A stretch of DNA of 64,000 bases, taken from contig OZ026619.1 of the NCBI GenBank assembly GCA_964020975.1, positions 87,112,706 through 87,176,705 of the forward strand, written 5' to 3'. The position numbers were made by a program, and so were the translations under genes. Source of the stretch: Hermodice carunculata (lineage: Eukaryota > Annelida > Polychaeta > Eunicida > Amphinomidae). Below the pieces are notes generated by a model. The model ran no database searches, was not told the origin of the DNA, and saw only the letters and a list, made by a program, of their open reading frames with translations. This document shows, piece by piece, positions 10,601 to 20,620 of the stretch. Within the stretch, counting starts at the first letter, position 1. Each line of letters starts with the position of its first letter.

Positions 10601-13600
10601 GCGCTGTATGTCTTCACTGTATACTCATGAACTCATTCCACACAAACCCCAGATTTTTCCAGTGTACTTTAACGTAGAATTGAGATGAGGTTTGTATGTT
10701 TGCGGTAAGAAGAGTTTTCATTCAAGTAACAACATACCAAGTGTCTGTTCAGTGGTTTTGCAGTGCCTGTCAAGCTGGGTTCTGCTGTAGATGACCTCAT
10801 GGCATGACTTACCAGGCAATGCAAAAACCACTGACAGAGAAGCCTTAAGCCATTCCTCGTCAGAGTCTGACTGAGTCAACAGCTTTCCTTGGCATGGGTT
10901 GGGCGCAATGTGCCCGACCCACACCAAGGAAAGCTCTTGACGTAAAGTGTGCCATCATGAATGGTCTTACATACAATTCCCAGCAAAAGCTTTTTTCCAG
11001 AAACAAGAAATTTTCGTAAAAACGTTAAGGCAGACGATAATTTACACGTGGGTGCTTTTGGATGATTTGAGCGAGAAACGGATAATTGCCACAGCATGTA
11101 ACGAGTTAAAAAGCGTATTGTGAAAACCCCTGGCATCATGTATTATACTCCACAGAGCAGACTGTGAGAGTGAAGCTATGATCGTTATTCTTTTGCAGGC
11201 CCCAACAGTCTAGGAAAACAACCCTACAGACTCAGTAATTATGGCAGTACTGTCTTTTAGCTTGCCACAGTTAAGTTGCATGCCACAGGGCAGTTGTAAT
11301 GACGAATGTGATGCTGCATGAAAAAAAAAAAGTAGAAGTTTTCATTGTGCACTGCTTGAAAATAATTCGATGGTGAAGAAAAATCATTCACTTTTTGTGG
11401 GAAAATAAAAAATGTTTTGCACACTTTTCTGTCTTCTCCACAAAAGATGTTAAGACCTTTGGAAGCAGGGCAAGCGACACAGCCATACTTTTTTGTGGAG
11501 CATTGAAAAAAAAACGAGAACGCTAAAAGGCAACTGTTGCACTTGAAAAATTTATTTTCATGGGTCCAAATTTTTCTCTTTTTTTCTTGCATTCCATGTT
11601 TAAAAAAGGGTGAAAGCGTGTTCAGATCCTGAAAATTATTTCTGATGGTGCACTGGAAAAGTAAATGAAAAGGAGTGTAAATTGACAGGCTGATTGAGGG
11701 AATGATGAGTTTGAGTGGAAGCAAAACAGGTTATGCTTTGAATGCCAATCCGACAAAGAGATATGTAAGTGAGAACGGTGAGTAGTAAAACAGAATTGCA
11801 TACAGGCTTGGTGTGGGACAGCTCCAGCCCGTGCGTTTCTCACAGCATCCCTCATTGACACTGTTAAACTGCTGGGAATGAGCACCCTTTCTGCTGACTA
11901 AAACATCTGAATACCTGCTGATAATGCTTCCTTACAAACCCAATGCTTATTACATCAGGCCTACTTAACTCTAACAAGGTGAAATTTTCAGATTGTAAAT
12001 TGGAGATGTAGGTGTGTTGAAGGATCGAAAATGGGTGTCTTTCATGTCATTTATCATATACAGTGCACAAATGGTTTCCCCCCATTCATATAATTTTGTG
12101 TTTATGGTTCCTGTCACCAGAGGGCAGTCTAGTCTGGGTCTGGGCAATCTGGTACTCCCTGGTGGCAAAAGTGACCCTGGATTCCTGCCTTCCAAAGAGT
12201 GTAGCTCCAACAAAGAGACAAATTTTCCTTGTCTTCCCTGATGTTTAGTGGCATAACCGGATGTTTTTATGGGATCAGGTCAAAATGGGGCTCCTGGGGA
12301 AAAACAAAAGCATGTACAAAGACTATCCTTGTTGGAGGGTTAATTATACTAACAGCATGATGGCAGGATTAATTACATGCTAGAGCAAATAAACTTTTGC
12401 ATTTGTTCTATTTCTACTAATGGGCTGTTTGAAGTACTAACTCAGACGTTAATGTATGCAAAATTTTTTCTTTTTATGTATGGTTTGAGTGAGATAAAGC
12501 ATGAGTTTGGTTTGAGAAGAAAAGTTGTATGTTAGAAATGTATTTCATCACAAGTATCTGAGGAAATCTGGGTAAAATTTGAAAATGTGTATTGGTATTC
12601 TAAAGGATCAATGCTCTAAACTCTATGGAGATAAATGTTATATATGGATACATATGAACAGAGTGACATTTCAGCGCTGTGTTTTCAGAAATTGCTCTTT
12701 TGCATTGCGCATCAGTTGCTTATGTATGCCATATGTCATAAAACATCAAGAGATACCCAAATTTAGATTAATGAGTACCCATAAGCATACAAATGTTTAC
12801 TTCTTGCCACATGACCTCCGACGCGTTCTTTTCTGTTTAATATTTTGTAACTGATTAATACATAGTGCAGTGGGAAATTGCAGGACTCGCAAAGTCTCGG
12901 CAGTTGTAAATGAATATGACAGTTGACTTACCAGATGACCTAGCACGGTCAAGTGGCACTAGTTAGTCAGGGAAATATTATCTGTGATATAAGAGGCCCA
13001 GCCTGTTGTGCATGTAGGCTTTAAAAATTTCGTCTATGCACATAAGCTTGTGATGCATTCTGGCCTAGCTGCACTTGGCCGCTCAGATTCGATAGCTTCC
13101 TAAACTTTGCATTTATCTCGTATCAAATCCAGATGGTCAAGTTGCCACAAATTCAGGACATTTCTGTTGTAATTACTTTTGATAAAGAACATCGGCTTGA
13201 AAGCTTTATGTGGATATTATCGGTGATTCAGATGTCATCGGTGGGTACATTTTGATGTGAGCTGCTCCAGAATATGTGCTAAAATGTCCCACAATATCAG
13301 TGCAAAAGTGCAGCTCATCCAGATAAATGTAAAACGTTTCCTCAAAGACCTGACAAAGTATACCATTTTTTTGTATATGGAATGACGCTGGCAGGTATAA
13401 GATTTTTCAAATCCAGGCAACAGGTGTGTTTACCTATCCACAATACATGAAATACCACATTCTAAAAAAAGCAGCTTTTTGTTAGTTGCCGCTTTCAAGC
13501 AGTATATGCACCCCTCCAGCTGATACTTCAACATGCAAAATTACAATCCTGGGTTGCATCTCAGATGTTGCCTGGAAATATGAAACCAGTGTGCAAAATT

Positions 13601-14693
13601 AACCTTTATTTTGTTTTCGTTTCATTTGCAAAATAATGCTGAAGGTTTTTATTCCAGTTGAACACGTAACACAGCATGATAACAAATTGTATTTTGCACA
13701 AACAACGTAAAGATGGATAAATAAGTGAGAGGAAGTGTCGTTGCTAATAACACAATCTGTTCTAGTTGGGCAAAACTAAAGGGAAAACCTTATGGGTCCC
13801 ACTGATTTGCACCGGTCATTTTAAGAATGCAAATGTAATTTTTTAAAAATATAACAGAATAGGTTTACTTAATTTTTTTTTTAATTGGAAATTGGCAGTT
13901 TAAAGCTTTGCTGCCAATAATGCCAGCCCATGCCATTTGAAAATGGTAAACCTTGCCAAATATGGTCTCTGCAGGTGTTGTGCAGGAATACTCACTGAAA
14001 AAATTAAGCCACTCAAAAATATACTGTAATACATCTACATGGCTTGAAATGGCACAATGCGTTTTACAAGAGCCGCCTCCATAGCTTTCTGCATTGGAAT
14101 TGTTGAAAGAGTGGTGCAGGGTTATGTACAGTTTGTTCCTGGCAAGCGGTTTTGATCCCTAAGTACATGTACAGTGTAATGTACAGTTAGCCATACTTGG
14201 CAAGTGGTTTTGATCCATTAGTACAGTGTCATGTACAGTTAGTACCTGTGAAGCGGTTTTGATCCATAAGTACAGTGTCATGTACAGTTAGTACCTGTGA
14301 AGCGGTTTTGATCCATAAGTACAGTACTATGTACAGTTAGCACCCAACAAGCAGTTTGATCCATAAGTACAGTGTTATGTACAGTTAGTACCTGACAAGT
14401 GATTTTTGTCCATAAGTACAGTGTTATGTACAGTTGGTACCTGACAAGTGATTTTGATCCATAAGTGCAGTGTTATGTACAGTTAGTACTGAACAAATGG
14501 TTTTGCTCCTCAAGTACAGTGTTATGTGGGGTACCTGACAAGCACATTCATTTCAGGTCCTGTGGCCCTGTCCACACTCTGTAAACTGGTGTCCCCAGGC
14601 GCTGTCATCAAGGGAACAATGTCCATCACCAAGACAGAGATGTACTTTGAAATGGATGAAGATGACCCGGAAAACAAGAAGATAGATGCAAAG
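1531..14693 (+). CDS. NBEA: Neurobeachin/LRBA family gene, internal part (8 exons, open at both ends)
   Basis: This entry spans the recognisable part of one gene; the exons are listed separately. Neurobeachin and LRBA are very large BEACH-domain scaffold proteins acting in vesicle trafficking, membrane-protein sorting and receptor recycling. NBEA also anchors protein kinase A. Family order is ConA-like/armadillo region, variable linker, PH-like, BEACH, WD40. The exons here give the linker, the conserved pre-PH stretch and the first part of the PH-like domain. Signature strings include [47 protein letters not shown] and [15 protein letters not shown]. Successive splice phases (1,1,2,0,2,1,1,0 at exon ends) join in frame without stops. 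Invertebrates usually have one ortholog (rugose in Drosophila, sel-2 in C. elegans), so NBEA versus LRBA naming is a convention. Family identity is near certain. Confidence 0.95.
1572..1643 (+). repeat. 24-bp coding tandem repeat, 3 copies
   Basis: Units beginning gaggtcaaaggtgacgag repeat every 24 bp inside the exon, giving [16 protein letters not shown] and EVKYEGSA. The in-frame period leaves the linker open to length change without frameshift. Confidence 0.8.
1678..2178 (+). other. Intron between acidic-linker exons
   Basis: A 501-bp AT-rich intron. The donor gtgtgt follows CAG, and the acceptor ttttctgtgttgtag ends at 2178. Nothing else is recognised in it. Confidence 0.7.
2179..3054 (+). 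CDS. NBEA: Neurobeachin exon B: long Glu-rich linker plus conserved pre-PH block
   Basis: An 876-bp exon (292 codons), far longer than its neighbours. About the first 195 residues are low-complexity and acidic, rich in Glu, Ala, Gln and Lys, and strongly purine-biased on the plus strand; this part is probably disordered. A Ser/Gly/Ala-rich stretch follows, then from about 2898 the conserved block starts with [20 protein letters not shown] and continues into [16 protein letters not shown] and [12 protein letters not shown], which matches the NBEA/LRBA family closely. The 3' border GGAG|gtgaga leaves one base of a Gly codon, completed by the next exon. The acidic linker length varies widely across the family. 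Identity is firm from the conserved block; the 5' border rests on acceptor ttgtag and phase. Confidence 0.92.
3055..3556 (+). other. Intron
   Basis: A 502-bp intron with donor gtgagat and acceptor cctttag at 3556. An open stretch at 3129-3380 has no recognisable similarity and is considered chance. Confidence 0.85.
3557..3683 (+). CDS. NBEA: Neurobeachin exon [17 protein letters not shown] block
   Basis: A 127-bp exon. After completing a Gly codon it reads [20 protein letters not shown] and then [21 protein letters not shown]. This is one of the best-conserved segments of the pre-PH region in NBEA and LRBA. The beginning LVTLKQSTS resembles NBEA (LVCMKSSTS) slightly more than LRBA. Acceptor cctttag|gtttgg and donor ggcag|gtaggt are clear, and the exon ends two bases into an Arg codon. 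It is helical in character and part of the armadillo-like scaffold ahead of PH-BEACH. Confidence 0.96.
3684..4119 (+). other. Intron
   Basis: A 436-bp intron with a T-run, G-run and A-rich tracts near 3970-3992. The acceptor is gtctattttag at 4119. No other feature is seen. Confidence 0.85.
4120..4228 (+). CDS. NBEA: Neurobeachin exon [12 protein letters not shown] block
   Basis: A 109-bp exon whose first base completes the Arg codon. It then reads [19 protein letters not shown] and [17 protein letters not shown], ending in phase 0 at GAG|gtgagt. The family has almost the same string ([30 protein letters not shown] in human NBEA). An amphipathic helical segment is likely. Both splice borders are strong, and no odd residue is seen. 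Confidence 0.97.
4229..4835 (+). other. Intron with part of a dispersed repeat
   Basis: A 607-bp intron. From about 4560 to 4720 it resembles 10,700-10,945, sharing ttcattcaagta and gtcaacagcttt, and it includes a small hairpin at 4639-4707. The acceptor is atcttttcttgcag at 4835. Confidence 0.8.
4639..4707. repeat. 69-bp foldback with 15-bp perfect inverted ends
   Basis: gtcaacagcttttct at 4639-4653 is exactly complementary to agaaaagctgttgac at 4693-4707. The interior is partly self-complementary and GC-richer than its surroundings. A relative with the same ends lies at 10,876-10,941. It is probably the core of an unclassified dispersed repeat. Confidence 0.7.
4836..5002 (+). CDS. NBEA: Neurobeachin exon [12 protein letters not shown] to NKHGAWG
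   Basis: A 167-bp exon starting in phase 0 with [20 protein letters not shown], then [31 protein letters not shown] and DDTT. It ends two bases into a Ser codon at ACCAG|gtgaga. REEEK-CDHLI and NKHGAWG are family hallmarks. The Arg triplet in SARRRDH replaces the AAKHR/AAKYR of vertebrates. The exon joins the pre-PH helical region to the basic WEDD-RRRRR segment of the next exon. Confidence 0.97.
5003..6938 (+). other. Intron with repeats and an unassigned open stretch
   Basis: A 1.9-kb intron. It includes a short GA run at 5331-5345, a short internal direct repeat (accaaagagttaa, near 5358 and 5386), a region of overlapping open frames on both strands at about 5,460-6,360 that I cannot assign, the word taggcctaggccta at 6279, and a 176-bp foldback element at 6646-6821. 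The acceptor is aaatattacag at 6938. Confidence 0.8.
6646..6821. mobile_element. 176-bp foldback (MITE-like) element
   Basis: The whole segment is an imperfect inverted repeat. The left end gataaatagaatcacttatc and then ttgtaactggatac match the reverse complement of the right end, which stops at ctatttatc. The similarity continues through the middle (gttcacggatgggactcgca versus gttcacagatgtgacatgca) to a centre near 6734, so the arms are each about 85 bp. No convincing target-site duplication is seen. It is non-coding and most likely a non-autonomous DNA transposon or foldback element. Confidence 0.7.
6939..7060 (+). CDS. NBEA: Neurobeachin exon [19 protein letters not shown] block
   Basis: A 122-bp exon. 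Its first base completes a Ser codon. It reads [39 protein letters not shown] and H, leaving one base of a Gly codon at CATG|gtcagt. Human NBEA has [40 protein letters not shown], so the match is almost complete. The strongly basic RRRRR patch after the acidic WEDD is a family feature just ahead of the variable loop before the PH-like domain. Confidence 0.97.
7061..8934 (+). other. Intron
   Basis: A 1.9-kb intron. It holds a partial direct repeat (gggtacaggtgggtg, near 7163 and 7313, with similar following sequence), a 28-bp minisatellite at 7821-7965, a GA run at 7969-7982, and several T- and A-runs. The acceptor is gtatttgattatag at 8934. Confidence 0.85.
7821..7965 (+). repeat. 28-bp minisatellite carrying X-box-like motif, 5 copies
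   Basis: The motif ttgccatggttac or a close variant starts at about 7825, 7854, 7882, 7910 and 7938, giving a 28-29-bp period. The core gttgccatggttac resembles one form of the RFX X-box. Units have diverged (ttgctatagttac in the fourth). It is intronic, and function is unknown. Confidence 0.75.
8935..9081 (+). CDS. NBEA: Neurobeachin exon G: variable loop before the PH-like domain
   Basis: A 147-bp exon, two bases plus 48 codons plus one base. It reads [19 protein letters not shown], then [20 protein letters not shown] and [11 protein letters not shown]. The start and end correspond to human NBEA GTEEDVVKSKK and LQEKEIDNLAG, with the middle variable as in other family members. The Gln run (KTQQQSH) and the acidic SEED/DERELD portion suggest a flexible loop. 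The acceptor gattatag|GGGCC is followed closely by a second possible site (ccacag at 8942). The donor GCTG|gtatat is acceptable but weaker than the others. Confidence 0.9.
9569..9615. repeat. Perfect 14-bp inverted repeat
   Basis: ttaatattcccaaa at 9569-9582 is exactly complementary to tttgggaatattaa at 9602-9615, with a 19-base loop. Weaker pairing continues outward (cgaggg with ctcggg). It may be a small foldback remnant. Confidence 0.6.
10700..10945. repeat. Diverged dispersed repeat with short foldback (10,876-10,941)
   Basis: gtcaacagctttccttgg near 10,876 pairs with ccaaggaaagctcttgac ending about 10,941. The preceding ttttcattcaagtaacaaca resembles the segment before the 4,639 hairpin. 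Two copies with the same flank suggest an unclassified dispersed repeat. Boundaries are approximate. Confidence 0.5.
12114..12128 (+). promoter_or_regulatory. CTCF-like motif
   Basis: tcaccagagggcagt fits every position of the bilaterian CTCF core NCA-NNA-GRN-GGC-RSY. A partial match on the other strand (tgccaccaggga) lies about 40 bases downstream. Binding is not shown; such matches also occur by chance. Confidence 0.35.
14120..14530 (+). repeat. 49-bp minisatellite, about 8 copies, adjoining a splice acceptor
   Basis: Units contain ttttgatccataagtacag, tgttatgtacagttagtacc and tgacaagcgg. The gatcc word recurs at 14154, 14212, 14261, 14310 and 14358, and a variant of it at about 14408 and 14457, so the period is 48-49 bp except for one longer unit. 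The last unit runs directly into the acceptor of the following exon. Confidence 0.9.
14557..14693 (+). CDS. NBEA: Neurobeachin exon H: start of the PH-like domain
   Basis: A 137-bp exon, two bases plus 45 codons, ending in phase 0 at AAAG|gtaggc. It reads [20 protein letters not shown], then [20 protein letters not shown] and KKIDAK. Human NBEA has [46 protein letters not shown], so this is the first strands of the PH-like domain that packs against BEACH. The next family residues (LAYTEGLHGKW, then FSRRYLLQNTALE) were searched for by eye downstream and not found, so the domain is interrupted by a very long intron. The acceptor cattcatttcag follows a minisatellite directly. Confidence 0.97.
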
Positions 14694-17600
14694 GTAGGCC
14701 AACTTCTATTTATGTACGGCAGTGCTGCTTCTTCCTAACAACAGGCTTCTAGGAAGGCAGAATAGTATCTTTTATAACGAAACCAGCTGCTGGATAGAAA
14801 TGCTAGATTCAGGAAAGACAGAGCAGAAAGAAAGTAACGCACTTTGGTGTGGTAAAGTCTGCCTCATATTGAAGTGTTGAGGGGAAGGAGCACACTGTAA
14901 AGTACATGGCAGAAGCCCTCGAATGTGCGGTGAATGTACAATTCTTTGCACATTTCATGGCTTTTTTGCTACAAATTTTCATCATTCAAAGTAGATGGTT
15001 TTGTACTCAGCAAATGCATTGATATTCCATTCACCAATGTGACCAGCAGTCGGGAAATAAATGCCAGATTAAATGGATATTTAACATCTTATCTCATCAA
15101 CTGTGACATAAAAATTATGATGCAATTTATGGCTTCATGGGCTTAGATGGTTACAAAATAATCATCGAGTTCAATGGCGCATGTCAGTGTTGTAGCACAT
15201 TGGATTATTTCAGTGCTACACTGGAACTAATTCCCTTTGAGCAAGCAGATGTTTTGAAGTCAATGGAGAAGCGGAAACAAACGACTATGTTGCGTGTTGT
15301 TGTTTTGCATTTTTCGGTGTTTAAGGTTTTTGTGACTTGAGACAAAAATAAAGGGCCATTCATCATGCAATGAAAGGGGCAGCCTGGTGACTTGGTGATG
15401 AGGGACTTCGAAAAAAGGGGGAAACATTGTATAAATAATAACTGCCGTGCTGCAGTATAATTCGTGGGGCAAATGATGAAAATTTTTCACAAAGAGTTTG
15501 TGCATTCAAATTACCGTCAATTGCATCATTTTCACAGTATTGTCATATTTGTGTTCTTCACACTTTAATTTGAGAATTTAAAAATGTTGTGAAATTCTTG
15601 GATTACTGTTTTCTTGTTTTATTTCCCCATTGAAGCAAGTCATTTTTGCATAAAAGTTTCTATGTTTCAAAACAAGGGGCTCTTGAATCCTTGAATAGAT
15701 ATAAGAGCTCCACATTTTTGGGCCTAATTCAAATTTTAGGACCATGAAGCTGGCAGCTTTTGAAAAACTGTCACAATTGTAAGCAGTTTCCAGTACATGT
15801 AATTTTAGCTATGATGTTAAGGAAAATTGATTGACAATTTTTTTGCTGAGTACTGACCATGAATCTAGGTAAGGAAACCAAGATCAAGTTGCCCAAATAT
15901 GACAGAGTGCAGACTGGACTGCTTTCATAATGTCGCATACATAACAAATGTTCACACATACATTTGAATCTTTGGTCATATAATGTCTCTTTCATTTCAG
16001 CTTAATGGTGAGTGTACATGTAATATGTTGTCAGAGTCGGTGAGAATAAACTCACACCAGATATTATCTACTATGTTTGTCACCAGCTGAAGCAGAATTT
16101 CGGTTGCCAGTTTGCCTGCTTACTAGTAGCTTGCCTGCTGGATGTTGCCTGTGTTGGTTATTTCAGTGTCCAGCTAGGCCTAGCCTTTGGTATGTAAATA
16201 AAGATGGCAGCTCATCAGTGTAGCTTAGAAGGTAAGCTCCGAGTTCACTTTGTTTTAAACTTTTCACTAGAATCTCCAACAGAACTCTTCAGCTCATTCA
16301 AATATGTACATAAAATTTCCCACAGTAGACATTTAGACACCATAAGTTGGGTTCAATAGTTTTTCGTTCCCTTGCTTGGCTGCACTGGATGAAAGTTTAA
16401 TAGTATGAAAGAACTCAGTGACAATTTGTATGAAAATATTTAAGAATGACATGGACACTTGAATACTTTTGGGGTTTATTAACTGTTAGCAAACACACAG
16501 TTCTGAAGTACAGCTCAGGGAGCTGTGAAGGCTGTTGTGCTATGACCACAATTCACTTCAGTGTGACATAATTTGTCCACAACCTTTGCAATTTTGCGTA
16601 GGATTTTGTTGTTCAAAGTTGTGCCTGAAAGAGAGGCAGAGACTAAAGGAGATAACTGAACAGTGTCTGTGCTGTGTCAAGGTGCTGTTTCCACAAATAC
16701 ATTTGGCAATAAACGTGGAGTGCGGAAAAATGTTGTCGTGTTATCATGCTTTGTTGTTATAGATATAAGTTTGTGACGTTTTCCAGAGTCATTTGTTTTT
16801 TTTTTTTTCAATGTGACTTTCAATTGACAGCAGAAACTACGCTTAAAGTTCTGTTTTAGTGACACGGCCAACTGAAAGAGCACAATCAGAAAATGTCATT
16901 CTTATGTCACGCTGGTAATCCTATACATATAATCTTTTATCAAAAGCCTAGTAGCCCTTTTAACGCATGTTTTATCCAGGTTTTATGATAATAGGAAGCA
17001 TGTATATGTGACAAAGATATAATGCAGAGTTGCAGTAAAAAAAAAAAACAAAACAAAACTGTATGATCAGTCAGTTCCATGGACTGAACACAGATGTACA
17101 TATTTACAAAGCACCTGTCCCAGGCAGGCAGTGGCTGTTGTTAAAAATTCTAAAGAGGGTGGGAGTTCAATTATGTAAAGCTACTGCACAAAGTGATGTT
17201 AATTTATTCAAAATATGTTTCTTTGCAAATTTTATGAATATGATAGGTGTAAAGCTGGTTTTTTTCCCCCTCGTTAAATTTGAACCGAATTGTTTACTTT
17301 AATTTCACCAAATTTACATATGTGCATTTATGTATAAGGTACAATTCTGCATGACAAGTAGGCATTAGATATTTTAGTCACATTCAACAGAAAACATGGT
17401 GAAATATAGCTGCTGTATATAGCAATTTGAAGTCAATGCACCTTATGCTGCATAATGATACAGGCTTTGTGTAAGTTTACATCAATGGTGGCCACATCCT
17501 GTGCTGGAGGTAGAACATTGCATAGTGGAGCACTACAGTTGTTCAAATGAAATACAATGTATCGCTTAGTCTGAACGTGGTGTGTGTGTGTGTCTTTGGA

Positions 17601-19330
17601 GATTGAAATTTGAATTCTTAAATTTTTGTGGGTGCAATATCCATGAAATCACTTCAAGCTTGGACTACTATCTATCAACCCCCCCCCCCCCTTCAAAAAA
17701 TAATAATAATAATAAAAATAAAATAAAATAAAAAACCTTTCATATGCTTACTGAACCAACACAGTGTAAGAACTGCTTCATTGGATCGTCCATATGTATA
17801 TTATACCAATTCTTTGGTGTGTCACTGGAGTGTGTACTCTATAGGCACCCACAAGTTTTGATTTAGTGCATTTGAAATGTTAATACTTTTTAGCAGTAGT
17901 AACAGCTTATGATATTTGAAAAAAAAAAAAGAAAAGAAAAGAAAAAAGAAAAGAAATCCGAACAAACATGAAGACCATAGTGGCCATATATGTGTACAGG
18001 TCCCACAACAGAGTTGGTTAAAGCTGCATTGTCTGCTGCTTTTGTGTTTGATTTTAAGGCTTTACTGTATCCAGCAGCATATTTAGTTGTGAATGTATTT
18101 CTTTAGGGGGGTCAAATTTTTTTTTATACGGTCTGTTCACCTTTGTAGCAAGTGCATGTTTGGAGAAAATTGTCAAGCTTTTTTCGTATTTCGTAATTCT
18201 GCCTAACTTTTGCTGTAAAAGTAGATCATAGAGAAAAGCCAGGTGGCCTCGTGCGTTATCCAGTCTTATAGTGAGTCAACTAGATTTCAAGTGACTTCAC
18301 AAATTAAAGGAATGCCTTTCATTGGCATCCCCCGGCTAAAAAAAAAAAAAAAAAAAAATGGAGGAAATATGCGAGAATGATCTGTGGCACATTTTATGAG
18401 AAACATGCTCTTTGAAGTGGAACCAGAACATTCATGTAAATGTGAGACAACCTACGAGACTGACGTCCACGGCAAAGGTAGGAGTTTACTCTATATTGAC
18501 ACACTCTTCTTTATGTCACACATGAAAATATCTCTGTTTCTTTTCTTTTTTTCTTTTTTTTGACAATCTGAGATGGTTACAACAGACAAAATTATACAAT
18601 TTGGGCAACTTCATCTTGGTGTTTGTTACTCACATAGTTTGATGTTAAAATGAAAGATGCCTATTTGTTCCAGTTGTGTTTGACTGTGTTCTTGAATTGC
18701 ATAACATTTACAGCACATTTTATACTCACTGCTATACCTGTCTGCAAGATAGGTATCGTTCTTGATTCAAGTTCTGTTTTTTGTTTTTTTGTTTTTTTTT
18801 TGCAACCACACATAATAACTATGCCACATTAATCTGTGAGACCTTGGACCCATACATGGCAGAAATATTGTGAGGACTTGTCACTGCACTTGTTGACAAT
18901 TAACATAAAAGGATGGTTACATCCCTCTCAAGCTACTAGTCTTAACAGCAAGTATAATGAACTCGATACAGTTTTCATACGTATGCTAGGCACCTGGTAG
19001 GGAACATAGTTTCCAAAGCTGAAATTCTGCGGTATGGGGTTTCGACATAGAGAACTTGGAATTTATGGAGATGGGCATCCCGCAGGTTACCGTATGGTTG
19101 GTCTGTATGTTGTTGTCTGTCACATTTTTAGCTTCTGAAAAAAAAAACTGTTGGCTATGACTTAGCGGGGATGTATGTTGGGTGGTTCTCTCCCAAATTT
19201 GTTCAACAGGTTAGGTGCCCATAACTGGATTAATACTTTCTAATGAACTTTGCTTTTTATTTTTGGGTGTTATTGTTTGTCATCCATCAACATTTCACAC
19301 TTTGAACCTCTCCCAAACTGCTGATAGGTT
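14694..19330 (+). other. Start of the very long intron, no gene seen
   Basis: AT-rich single-copy-looking sequence. It has homopolymer or simple tracts only: A-run at 17038-17049, C-run then A-rich at 17679-17735, A/G-rich at 17918-17957, A-run at about 18339-18358, and T-rich at 18538-18561 and 18779-18800. No open frame shows family motifs or paired splice sites. Confidence 0.7.
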
Positions 19331-20620
19331 TTTATTAGCTCAGCTGAGCTTATAGGATGGTCCTTTGTCTGTCATCCATCGTCCGTCATCCCTCTGTCCA
19401 TCCACAATACATATTTTTGGCTTCTTATCCAAAGTCATCGGCCAGAATTACTTCAAACTCCGTGGGCATGTACCTTGGGTGGATCTCTACAAGTTTTGTT
19501 CAAATGGTCACGCTCCATGGATTTTTTAATTTTTTTACGAATTTTTTTTGGCTCTTTTTGGGGGCAAATCCTAAAAAATCTCCGAAACTGCTTATACAGT
19601 TGCTTTGATATCATGCAGGAACACTCTTAGGGACTCCTAGTTCTTAATTTGTTCACCAAGTGGAACTGCAATTTTTTTCTAATTTTTTTATGATTTTTTT
19701 GTGTGTTGTCGCTATTATCGACTTCCTCTTCAGAACTGTCACTCATATTAACCTGAAACTTGGTGGATATGTTCTTTTTCAAAGGGTCCAACAAAGGTGT
19801 TCACGAGGTGGCATTGCTGTGGATTCCTGATTTTTAAGGATTTTTTCAACTTAGGTACTTGTCAGTAAATGCACCTTTTCTATGGTTTACTGTGCAAGTC
19901 AATGGGCATTCTAATGCTAATACACATTTTGGACTTCTCTGAAGAAACTGTCTATTAGATTGACTTCAACCTTAGTGGCAATGTACCTTAACTTTTTTTT
20001 TTGGGGGGGGGTGTATTTTTTGCACATGTGGGCGTCTCTTCAAACTTTTTAGGAATGTACCTTGACTTTCAGATGTATCACATTTGTTCAATAGGTGGCA
20101 TAACTTATTTCCTGACTTTGAAGTAATGTAATGATCAGAAGGTGAACACATTGTCAAGATGATACAAATACAAATGAATCTGCTTGTAAATTACACCAAA
20201 ACCTCCAACCACCTGTTCATCAAAGTTGATGGAGATGAACTTTGGATGGGTCTATACCAACTCTATTCAATTGGTCTCACATGACTGATGTCTTGATTTG
20301 TAATGATTTTTTTGGTAGTTTTTCTTTGAAAAATCACAATCATAATCATGAAAATGAAATCACTTTGAAAACACACAGGAATATGTTGGGGGCCTCCAGG
20401 TTTTCATATGTTAATATTTTTTGGTGACCTTTTGCTAATTTCCAAATTCAGGAGGCATTTTACTGCAAATATGTGGTTGCTGATAACTGAAGAACTATTG
20501 AGCTATGACGGAGGACAGTCATCTCTGAGGAAAAAGGTTGGAACTACATTTGGAGTTACACCACAATCATCAAGGTCACAGGTTAAGTTTTGTGAAATTC
20601 ATTTTAGGATAACTCAGCCT
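19331..20620. repeat. Diverged dispersed repeat, unclassified
   Basis: Begins near the palindrome agctcagctgagct (19337-19350). It contains stretches such as ccttgggtggatctctacaa, tttgttcaaatggtcacgct and tctccgaaactgctt that recur in altered form at 41,500-44,100 (for example tctccgaaaccgctt). There is no coding capacity. Similar phrases are familiar from high-copy repeats of several marine invertebrates, but the family name is unknown to me. Borders are approximate. Confidence 0.6.

Larger units (their letters stand above)
9082..14556 (+). other. 5.5-kb intron
   Basis: No exon is seen on either strand. Contents listed separately: a hairpin (9569-9615), a repeat-related segment with a short foldback (about 10,700-10,945), a CTCF-like site (12,114-12,128) and a 49-bp minisatellite that reaches the 3' splice site. 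The sequence at 9810-9960 has a weak tRNA B-box-like string on the minus strand, followed by a T-run; this is not enough for a SINE call. Confidence 0.8.

Noticed and set aside
14120-14530. Possible CRISPR array or origin iterons
   Set aside because: A tandem minisatellite with no spacers, inside an intron.
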